A stretch of 64,000 bases of DNA from Monarcha castaneiventris obscurior. Taxonomy: Eukaryota; Chordata; Aves; Passeriformes; Monarchidae. This document shows positions 12,890 to 24,800 of this stretch, piece by piece (within the stretch, counting starts at the first letter, position 1; each line of letters opens with the position of its first letter). The notes under the pieces were generated by a model. That model was not told the origin of the DNA. It worked only from the letters and a program-made list of their open reading frames with translations, and did no database searches. A program made the translations under genes and the position numbers. The stretch lies in assembly GCA_026261815.1 (NCBI GenBank), contig JAMPIT010000682.1:1870001-1934000 (forward strand), in the 5' to 3' direction.

Positions 12890-15800
12890 CTGGGTGAGCG
12901 AAATACAGGCAAGTCATCAGCTCACAAAAGAAACAAAATGGGGCCCTCACAGTTCTCTTACTGAACTTGGCAGTAAAATTCCCATGGACTCTTCAGCGAA
13001 AGACTGATCCCAAAGAAAACAAGTTATGTATGTCTCCTTGTTGGAGCAGTCTGGAGCCTGTGGGCGTAGACACCTGCTTTGGACCAAAGTATCACTTTCT
13101 GACAACTGCAGATCCTTGCACAGCGGCTGATGTCAAAAAAACAGAGACCAGACTCTTAGCATGCCTGTGTTGCATGGTATGGGAAGAAAACAGACTTTGG
13201 GATGAAAATGGAGTCACTTAACCACGGCACTTCCAAATTTCATTGGGAGCACAGCAACTAGAGATGGTGAAGTCACTTGATTCTGCATGCAGCACATCCA
13301 GCATCATTATTAATGAAGCAAGAAGGACACTACAAAACTTTTAACAAAGGGGTCTCCACAAAAAAACAAGAAAGAAAAAAAAATTTTAAAAAAACCCCAG
13401 TGTGGTGTAATTACATTTGGGAAAGGTCACAGTCTTCCTTGTGAAAAACCTGCCATTAGGCAGCAGTAATCTTCACAGAAGTGGCAACCAAGTCAAGGTT
13501 GGTGAACGCGGCAAGGCCAAGTACAAAGGGTGTACTACGAGGCTGTGTGGAAGTGTGTTATGAAAAAGCACTAAAAGGAGTGAAAGAACAGAAGTAATGC
13601 ACAGTAGTGGATTTAATTCTGAATACATTCCAAGCCATAGAGACAGCAAACAAAGGGAAACAAATCTTGATACAAGATTTGTTTTGCATGGAGGCATGGA
13701 GGCAATTGGAACACAAAGTGAAACTGTCCCAACACAAACAATGTGACATTATATGCAGGTGCCAAGTTATTGTTTTGGAAGTGCCACTTCCATGTACAAG
13801 AGTAACACTGGCCACATATGAGTCGTACATAAAGTGCCAAAACTAATATAGGAGTGAAATATTCATGAACAGGAACAGAAGAACGAGAGTTCTGGTAATG
13901 AACGAAGCAGAAAATGTTTTCCACCCCTCAACAAATCCAGCAAAGAAGGTTCTCAAGCAGCACTGTTTCCCACACCAGAAATAAGTGAACCAAAAGAGAA
14001 TATGAAAACACACGTGTGGCAGCCAATCAGAGTCAGCACACCTGAAAGGATTTGCAACCATCCTCCACAAAACTCCCACCCCTGTCTTCCAGAAAAGCCA
14101 TGCTAATTGTCAGGACAAAATACAAGCTCTTAGAACGCCCTTTTTTTGGTGCATCTGAAAAAGAACAGATCACTCAAAGAGTCTGAAGCGGTGAAACAAA
14201 AAACTGTCCTGCGTGTTTTTTCAAGTGACATTCCTCACCTGTGCATTGCGTGAGTCACATATTTCCTTTTTTACAAACAGAAATAGAACATTTCTTAAGT
14301 AGCACGCACAACGAGTTGCTCAATGGAACACAACAACTTAAGGACAAAAGATATTCCAAGGTTACGAGATACCAGTGGGATACAGACGTAGACCTTCATG
14401 GCTTTGTCAGAGTAAGAGATTCCCAGATGACAACATGCACCAACCAACTGTTAACTTAAAAACACCACAAGACATTAAAGCAAATAAAGGATTATTACAT
14501 ACCAAGCAGCCTAGACGCACTACTAAATATATGCCCACCATTCATTTCAAATGGACACCAAATCATGAAAGGATGTGCCTGACTGCGGAGGAAAAGCTAC
14601 AGTTTGGCTCAACAGAAGTCTTCTGCACTTTTTTTCACTGCTAGTTTTGAATCTGACAAAGTGATCATATTAAAACACATACAAATAAATAAATAAATGC
14701 AAGTATTTATGTAGTGGGTCTCAACACTTGATATGTACTCAAAGCATTATGTTCCAGATTACACAGAAACTGAACAGGGCCAATGCTCTCATCTTGCAGT
14801 CACCCATTTCTGCATTTCCAGAATAATTACTAAATAAGAAAATGGTAACAAGGATCCCTCAAAAACACAAGCAAAGAATAAAAAAACCCAAAAAAAAAAA
14901 CCCCAACAGGTGAAAAAGTCCAGATGAAAACAACAGAGAGCCCGTTCAGAGAAACTGTAAACTGTTCTGCTCCACGCCAAAGGAGATGGCACACACTGGA
15001 TGAAAAACAAATGCCAGAAACACTGGTACCAGCTGTCACACAAGAGCGGATTTTGTAGTTCACTGAATTTTGATCCATCCCCAGAAAATGAGGGAGAGAG
15101 GCAGACTGAGTAAAACACTTCAGGATTCAGGATTTTACAGACTTTTATAAAACGTCCAGGAGACTTCAGGAAAAATTCAGGAGGACTGAAGTTTTAAATT
15201 CTAAATAATCGGATAATGAGACGATTGACAATTGACAAAAAAATGGTAACGAGAGAGGTTCAGAGAACCACCGTGTTATTGAAAAACGGGGGAGTCTGAG
15301 GAAGTCAGATGTGTTTGTTCAGTAATACGTATTTCTGAATGACTGACTCAAAACACACTAAACCAAAGCTCTGACTGAAAAACATACAAGCAACTTTTCT
15401 GTGACGTGACCACTCATTTGGTAGAAATGGGACTGAGGCAGAAACATATCTGTAAGCCTTTGGAAACCCTATTACCCAAGCCACTGTGCAAGCACTATCT
15501 AGGCAACCATGAAATTGTGTTCTTGTACAATGCAAAACATGGCCCTTCAAGGGGTGTCTGTCCACTAAACCAAGTTCAGAAGCATGAATTCCTAATAAAT
15601 AAATCAATGAACTACATGAAGGGAAGTGTGAAGTAAGTATTAGCTGCACGGCAACTTTGGGTCTAAAAATCTGGCAGGTTCAAGCAAGGAGCCAAGCTGT
15701 GTAATAGCATAAAGAAAACATTACTTTGTGGTTGGTGAAAATAAAGAACCATGGCTCCTCCATACAGGATGAGGGATTCTGTGAACGGGAACTGCTGCAT

Positions 15801-18800
15801 ACAGTTGGATTTCCTAGAAGGGGCAGAATGCCATGGTCCCATACAATGGGAAGGTGGGAAAAGTTGAGCTAATCTATTTTATCCGTCCAAGTACAGAAAC
15901 TGGCACAAACTCTGTGAAATCCAAAAAAAATACAAGAAACAAATTAACCAAGACCATTAATCCCTCCTATATCTCTCCTATATCCCTCCTATATTTCTGT
16001 AGATGAAAAATGCCTTTGGATCAACGTCAACAGGTAATTTTTAAATTTTTTTTTAATCAGCAGACAGCTACAAATTTCTTATGCCTTTTCCCCCCATTTT
16101 TCCATCTTCCTCCTCCACCCCAGCCAGAGTATATGACTTTGAGCAAGCAAAAAATAGAAAAAGGAGCTTTCTTGTAGTCCTTTTTGTCAGGAACCCCTGT
16201 TCAAGGAGTTTCTACTCAGAAGTTTTTAACAACTAGGCTGCTTTCAGGTTTTTGGACTGGTCACTATTCTATTATTTGCATCAGAGTGCATGTCTGGATT
16301 GCAAACCAAAGGATAATGCAGGATGCGTGACGGTGCCAAGAGTCTACAGCCGAGGAATAAAGATAAGGAAATCCTGAGTCTCACTTTTTAATAATCAAAG
16401 GTGCAACAATCTCAGGTGACCTACTCTGTGTGACACATCACCTTCCCAATTCCAGTTCCTCAGAAGCATGTCTGCTTGCTTGCTTGCTTGCTTGTATGGA
16501 TTCCATACTGAAATACAGAGATTTACAATTTCCATGTCTGGTAACGCAATTTTGACATTCTCAGTCTGCTGCCCACAGACCTGACTCCCAGAGTTCGCAG
16601 TGTTTGGTTTTAACATGAAAGCCAGCATAAGACTCTACCAAAACCAAGGTGCAGTTCACAGTCTTTTTCCCAGAGTCACCTAAAGCACAAACATAAATAA
16701 AAAGAGCAGAGCAAAGCTCACTGCCAATTTTGTTATGGCGTCTATGGTGTAAGTGATGAAATCCACTTGGAGAAAAGCAGAAATAAGGAAAAAAAACCAT
16801 CATTCATATAAAAGAAAAGAGAAGAGAAGAGAAAAGTTCTTGAAGTATCCATCATTTTAAATCCTTGCCCTCCCCATTACCCAAACTCCCACTCATCCCA
16901 ACAGGTTCCACCGGCTGGCCAGCCATGACTGTGGCCTTTGGAAAAAATCTTACCCAGCTCTGGTGACAAAAGACGTGGTTCAACCCAGCATCTGTGATCA
17001 GCCACAAGAACAAAACGGGCCATTTCAGCTGCCACGCTGCAAGACTGAGAGGGGAAAAACTTACCAGCGTGAGCCTTGAGGATATGGGTTTTCAGGCGGC
17101 TGTTGTAGGAGGACTTGAAGGGGCACAGTTTGCAGCGGAACGGCTTGTGGTGTCCGTGGTGGGTCTGCATGTGGCGGTCCAGGCTTGAAAAGAGACAGAA
17201 AAGGGAGACAAGAAAAGAGTCAAATGTTTCAGCTGTCCTTTCAGAGGCAAAGCAAAGCACTTTATAGCAACAACAGAACAAGTAAGGATCCTTTCTCCTA
17301 CTGTCTCTTCAACAAACTCAATGCATCTGCTTAAACAATGAAGTCAAACCGAGTGTGATGGAAAGGAGCAGAGCTGACACCAGTTCTGTTCATACAGAGA
17401 GCAAGACACCTAAATAAACTTATAGGGCAAGATTAGTATAAACTAAGTTATGCATGACCCAGAAAGGACCAGTTGAAGAAACATAAAACAGGCAAGAAAT
17501 TATTTTCTTATGAAATTATCATTACACAGTTTTTCTCCCACCAAACTTTTTTGTCAAAATATGTCCCCTCTTGTCCTGTTGATCAAGGATAAAAAAAAAA
17601 AAAAAAATCTATTTTTTGTTGACCAGCTTTACTGAGGAAGCCTTCTTTTGGTTACTGCAGCAAAAGCAGATTAGAGATCCTGCTCTGGGGAGGGTGCCAG
17701 CAGGCTACAGTTGATGAGTTCCAGGATTAAAAGGCAGCAGAGTTTCAGAAGCAGCAGTGTAGGAGATTCTACACGAAGCTCAGCAGGAGGAGAAGGGGTG
17801 GCAAAGACCAGCCTCTACTTTCTTCAGGGAAAATGGAAGTACCAACAGCCTGAATACAGCGAAGTGATCAAAAACTGCTCCCTCCACAATTTGCCGTAAC
17901 AGCTCAGTAAAGTTTGGAGGAGAAAAAAAGGATGTTTCCCACATTTTCTAACAGAAGATCAAATTCATTCTAACTGAGTGAATCCTGCAGAGCTCTGCAG
18001 TTCCTACACTGTGGCTGACAGACATGAATTCACTGTCTCTGGGTGGCAGGCAGGTAGTCTGAGCCCAAGCTGTAAACATTTCCAGTGCAGCCTCTACTTC
18101 GGACACATTTTATGCTTTGTGATCTCGTCTTAGCTTGACTCATCTCACGCACAGTGATGGAACAACAACAGGGCAGAGACACTGCAGGAGTTGTAATTTG
18201 CCAAAACTGCCCTCCATTCCCCCCCCCCCCCCCCACTTAGTTCTAGATGTATTTCGGGCGTAGTTCTTTTTGTTTGTCCCAAATTGTCCTGCTCTTTTAC
18301 GGAGTATCAACATGTAGCTCACATAGCAGTTGTTCCAGCCCTGCCACACTACACAAGATTTCACGTGATCTTTAGTCCCACACTGACAAGAGCCTGAGCC
18401 AGAAAATCCCTGTTTACGAGAGCTAACACTGAAGCCTGTGTATTCAAACATCTGATAACAGCAAAAAAAAATAGAAAATGAACTTGTACCCCCTCTCAGG
18501 GTCACTTCATACAAATACAACTTTAACAGAAATCCAGGATGGAGATTCTGGCAAGACAAAATGCACAGGTTTTCCACAGAAATGGGGGAAAAAAGTCTCC
18601 TAAATGAGTAAGGCTTTGAACACTTGCAGTGAGTATTTCATAGAACAAAACTTGTTTTAAATAGCCTCCAGGGAATGAGATTACTTAACAATTAAAGCAG
18701 GCTGCCAAAGAGGTATGTAATACATATTAAGCTATTATAAATATATACCTTAAGGTACTCTACATGGCAATAATTAAAACTATATTCACAACCACATACT

Positions 18801-21800
18801 TTGCCAGCTGCACTCTTCCAAAAGGAGGTTTTAAAGTTTCGTTCAGACTCAGGCTGTTTAAACATTTGGTTTGGTTTCTTTCACAGACTTAATCTCCCAG
18901 GAGAATAATTGCATCAGAAACAAAAATAAAAGAAGAAGCAAACAACTTCAACAACAGAGACCACACCTATTATCAAGCTAGGTGATGAGCTCTTCCCTGC
19001 CATCCACCACTTTTGGATTTACCCATCCTGCAACTTCTGGGACATGACTTATCCTCAGTAGGAAACAGACTGACTAGGCACCAAACTCAACAAAATTCTG
19101 ATTGTTGAAGCAAAGTTTACTGGGCAAACAGCAAGTCCTGCAGGCCATGTGATGCAGGGGCTCCCCTCACTGTCAGCCTTGCCAAAGCAGGGTTGGATAC
19201 ACCCAGCAGTGCACATCCTTCCCCTAAATCCCTCTCCTACTCTGGGCTGCTCAAGCCTGTGGACTTTTCCAACAAGGCAGACCAAACTGTGGCATCAGTT
19301 TGCAGTGCTGTGACACCACCTGAAACCTTGCTTTTTAACACAAGGAACTAAAAAATGCCTTCTCTTCCACATGCATCTGACTGCAAAGCTGTGACATCAT
19401 CACCAAATTTAAGAGTGCTGTGAATGCCTACATCAAATGAGTACCTGGATCTGTCTTCTTGTGTTAAAACAGTGAACAAGCAGCTCTCTCCCCAGAAATT
19501 AAGAGAAAACACAGACCTGTGAATCAGGTCCAGTATGCCAAAATACAAAATATAAAATATATCACAAACCCCATTTTGGGTGGTGGCACACATTTTTACT
19601 ATTAAAATAATTTCTAAAACTAACAAACTTAAAGCTAGGTCAAATCTCAGGGAAACAAATCATAAGAAATGTGAATATTAATGATGACCATATATCAGAC
19701 AACGAAGCAGGGTGAAGGAGTCACTCATATACTACACTGGTATGAATTTGAAATATTTGTAGACTGAAACTGCATGCCATAATTAAGAAAAAAAAAATCC
19801 TAAGGTAAATTTATGACACTGTTCTAACATAAGAAATGAAAACTCAACCCAGAAAGAGCTGTAGTAATTACCAACAAGGTAAGTTATATGCAGCAGAAGT
19901 TTCTTAAATATGAAAGATTAACTAGGAAAATACTTCTTGGCTTGTTAACTCTCATGCATTTGACAAGGGTGCATACCTGGTGGGCTGCACTGTTTGCCTA
20001 CTGAAATAATTCTTACTCTTTGGCCTGCATGCTTCTCCCCTGCATGCAAAAAGACGGCTAACATGAATTCAAGAAAATACAAAGGTGAAATCTTTTATAA
20101 ACAGCCAACCATAGCGGCCAAGGATTTTGCAGTGTGGGAACTATGTAAATACCACGAGAAAAGTGAGGCTCAACATCAAGTCGAGCAAGCCCTTCTTCAG
20201 TGTCAGCCCACAAAACAGCACTGCTAGCTGGTGATTTTTAGGAAACAAAAGTAAAAGCCGCAACTTACTTGTGCCTGAAAGCAGAGACAAAGGAGCAATA
20301 CTGGCAGCTGTACTTGTCTTCCCGGGTAAACATGGCCAGAGCCAAGTGACTCCTCTCGTGGGATCGCAGACCCTGCATAGACATCAAAACCCGGTCACAC
20401 TGGCTGCAGTGGTAGCCCCCAGGCCTGGCTTCATCTTCCAGGGATGCTCCATATTCAGCTTCTGTAAATTCCACAATGCCAGGGTCTTTGGCTCCCTCAA
20501 AACCCTCCATCAAAGTTGTGTTTGAAGGATCTTCAGCTTCCTGCTAAAAAACACATACCCCCCCAGAGCCATCAATTCTCTCTCCCTTCTTCTGCCCCTC
20601 GGTCTTTCCCCTGTGTTCATCAGAACATCCAGGTTTTCCCACTGCATTATTTCTCTAAACATATCCCTACAAAAACTCCACACCAATGGCTTTCTGAAAA
20701 AAAAAAAAAAAATTACCTATTCTTGGGAGGAAAAAACATAATTATATCTATTATATACATGCATGCGTATGTCAAAAAAAAGAATCTCACTCCTTGATCA
20801 AGTTTGTGTCAGATCACACAAAAAGACGAGAAACCTATCTTTCAATGGTCTTGCTGTGAATCATCTAAACTTGATCAGGTAATAATTAGTTCATTAGTTA
20901 CAGAGCAGTTAAGTCTAGCTTATTTTGCTCTAGCTGACTGTAGCTACCCCGCAGACTAACACAGTTGTCTACTCAACAGTAGGTTTTGTCCATCAGTGTC
21001 AAACTCTAAAGAAAGAAGCCGGTACCCTAAGACCCTAGAACCCTCTTCAAAAATATCAGCAAACAGAAGAAGTTTTTTTTTTTTTTTAAACTCGCTTTCA
21101 TAACTTTCCTTTCCCATTTCTAACCAGAACATGCATTTGTGCAGCTACTTAAATACCCTGCAAGAGCACATTCTTTAGACCGTGGCTCTCAGCTTTTGTT
21201 CCCTGATGCAAGATTTCTATTTACTCAAAAGAAAGCACTGACCCTACATAAGCATGACTTGAGAAGTGAGGAGATGAGGGAAAGGACTCTTAGGAGGGAA
21301 GCATCTGAATCTGTCAGGAGTACCAGATAAGAAGGTAAAGAAAGGTCAGTGGTAGGGCAATGAAAGCTCTTTCAGGTGGTGCGAGTTAGGCTGTGGAGGA
21401 CACGGCTTCCCCATAAAAAGCAGATTATGTCACCAAAAAAGCCCTGTCAGTCAGGCAGCAGGAGTCTCTGGCAAGAGCTAGTTCCCACAGCCTTGGTGCA
21501 CTTTCACTTCCCCTGCCAATAAATATCCTGGAAATCAGACTTTGGGACGTCGCCTGTCCTTGGAGATGTCATAGGAGGCACCCCTTTCCACAGGGAGAAA
21601 GGAACAACACGTTTGCACCTAATCACCTGAAGGGGATCACTGGCTCAGCTGGCCACTGAAATGTTTTGTTTGGAGCCAGCATGCAAGTTCCAATGTGGAA
21701 AGGTGCACCACAAGCAGCTTCACACATTTATATGTGCACACTTCCTCTTCTTAAAAAAAAAAAATAGATACATAAAAAAAGAAAATGAACAGCTCTTTTT

Positions 21801-24800
21801 GAGCTTAACTAAGCAGAAACGTAGCCCAGAAAGTAGCTGAGAGAAAGTTCCCCGATCATAAACCAAGTCTTTCGGTCATCAACGACATCAACTCCTTTGT
21901 GGCTGAGAAGAAATGAGAGTTTAAAGAGTCTTCGTGCCCCTGGATCAAGAGTGAAAAAAAGTTAAAACATCTTGAAATGAACCAAACGCACTTCAGAAAC
22001 TTAGTGTTAGATTAAAACATCATGCTGAACTGGAATGCCCAGTTCAAAACCCATTCAACTTCACAAGAGCCCTCCACAGGTTATCAACAAGGCCTTTATT
22101 TTACACAACGCAAGTAGTTTCAGTCACTTTCAGTCACCTCTAAGGAATTCTTACCTTTACTGTGGCCGATACAGAAGAGACATTCCCGTACTGGACATGC
22201 TTGCGGAGGTGATTACAGATGGCTCGAAGTGTTGGATGGACTTCCACACAAAATTTGCATTTGTAGCCAACCACCTTCCTCTCCTTGAGTTTTGAAACGT
22301 CTTCCAAGTGTCCAAAAGCCTGTTTGAGCACACAAGCAGAAATCAATGAAGAAGGTTTTGTCACCTCGTTTTTAGGAGCACAGACCAGACTTTAGACCTG
22401 ATGTTATACTCGATGTCCAGTTCTGCAGAACTGCAAGGTCAATTCCTGCTGACACCATTAATTCCCACTAAGTGGACAAGACATCTATGCAGAAAAACCC
22501 TGCAGTTCACGGTTAACAGTGGTCCTCTAGAAGACCATTTCACTTTGGCCTGAACTGTGCCTCCTCCTCCATGACCCCATGACTTCCCCAACGTCTGTGC
22601 AAAGCTTTTCCTGCGCAAGTGTATTTCTCAAACTGAAGGAGAAGGAAGGGAGCAAGTGGGCAAGAAATGGAGCAACGATTTGGTCCTCTCCTTATGAGGC
22701 ACTTGCCCGAAGCTTCTGTCACCAGACAGGTTCACGTCATGGCCACACTGAGTGCTCAGTGAGAGGAAAGGACTGAGAGAGAGAAGGCTGAGAAGCAAAC
22801 TGGTATGTTACTCAGAGGGACATGGAAGAAGAAGATGGGACATTTTGTAGAGAATCTGCGACACAGTACATGGCAGCCTTGCCACAAAAGAACAAGCGAC
22901 TGTCAGACACAGATGGCCCTCCAGAAGCGTGGGAGGGAGGAAAGAAGATAAAGAAAATACTGAAGGAAGCGGTAGGAAGGAACAAGGTTTCCTACAGAAC
23001 CTAGGGAGATGTGGCGAATGGATGAGAAATTAAAGCAGAACGTGTAATTGACTTATGGAGCTCACTGGCACTCTGAGTCATTCATTAGCCTGTGGTCATT
23101 TGGCTGTCAAAGAGAACATGCAAGTGGGCATTGGTGGGCTCCCCGGCGGGGAGCAGGGGGCAGAGAAAGAGACCAGACACACAAATCCTTACCCTCTCTT
23201 GTTTGAAATCTGCAAAAGCACCATCTGCATATTTCTGCTTGCTCAAAAGCTGCTTCCTCCTCTCCTGACGTTTGGCACGCTTCTGGAATTCCTCATTGTG
23301 ACCATTCAAGTGTGCAGTCAGCTCTGCCGTGCTATGCAATTTTGTATCACAGTGCTTGCACTGGTAGACAGGGCTCTGAGAGCGGGTGCCGCTTCCAAGT
23401 ATGGAAAAGTCCCTCTTCAAATCCTTGCTGTGGTGGTCAGTGTAATGCATGCACAGCAGCTCTGCCGTGCTGAAGGACAGCTTGAAACATTTAATGCACC
23501 TGAAGGGAAGCCACTCAATTTCCTGAGCCTCAGCCTCCACCTCAGGCTTTTCGAAGTCGTTCCTCTCCTCGGCTGGAGCTGGTTTTTCATGCTCATCAGC
23601 GTACACGGCAGTGAAGTATCCCCCCAGCTTGCTGGCATGCTGCTTCTTAGGGAAGACACCAGGGTGACGCTTCATGTAGTGGGACACGATGCCCTTCTTG
23701 CTGAAGGACTGGAAGGAACAGAGCGAGCACTTCTTCTTCTCTACAGCCCTCCTCAGCTCCTCACTCAGCTGAGGAGTGTCATCCTTGGGAGGAGATGGAA
23801 TGATCACTTTATTGGGTTTGTCGCTTACCGTCCTGGAGGCTGCCAGGCAGTGAGTGTAGTAAGCATCAATGTCATGTCTTTTCTGGTAGTGTGCCGCAAG
23901 CCCTTTGCGGATGGGGTTGGTGTAGGAACACAGAGCACACTTGAAGAGGTTGTTCTTGCCCTCCGGCTGTGCCCGGACGTTGTTGTGTTTGATGCGGTAG
24001 TGCCTGGCTATCCCCTTCCGGGTGGAGCAGAAATATTTGCAGAGCTGACACCGGAAAACTGTGTGAGACACTAAGTGAGAACTGGAGAAATGAGGCGCCG
24101 GCATGGAGACCTCTCCAACATCCTCAGCAGCAATTTCTGGGGAGGCCTTGATTTCAGTCACCATGTCCGGCTCCACTGAGGCAGACACCTTTGGTGGCGA
24201 CTGGGCAAAAACATCAAATTCGGGTTGATTGTGGTACTTCTCGTAGTGGATCTTCAGCTTCTCAAGGGTTCCGTGGGTGTAAGGGCAGAGTTTGCACCGG
24301 TAAGCACCATAGCCTTGCTTGAAAATCCTGCTTGTCTCTTCCACGTCGTTCTGAGCAATATCAGTCGACTGCTCCACGTCATGCACGAAGTCTTCAGCAG
24401 TGACTTTTACTGACGGGTGCCGCTTCTGGTAGTGTGTGAGGACGCCATGAATACGTGTGTTAATGTACGGGCAGTGTCTGCACTTATAGACAGCCCCTGG
24501 GTTAATGTCTATGTCCTGAGCAAAGTCTGCTGCTTTCACTTTCATGCCAGGGTGCTTTTTGCCATAATGTGTCAGGAGGCCATGCAGGTTGTTGTACTCA
24601 GACTGGCACACTGTACACTGATATGGAGTGGAGGAGATGGCAGGATTTGCAGAAGCCAGCTGGACAGTTTTTTCATGGGAAAGGCTGGGATCCTCTGCAC
24701 ACTCGGCATCCTGATCCATCTGTGATGTTGCCATCTGGTCTTCAGAATCCATCCTGACCCCACCTTCATCAGGCTGTGGCATGGTTTTCTCAACAGAATC

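Noticed and set aside
19040..19450. GC-richer block in intron 5 considered as a possible exon or old LTR
   Set aside because: No family-like residues, no terminal repeats and no paired splice sites in a useful phase.
23055..24074. 339-codon open frame on the plus strand opposite ZNF462 exon 3
   Set aside because: It lies wholly antisense to conserved zinc-finger codons, extends just past the exon donor, shows no domain and is explained by the composition of the C2H2 codons.
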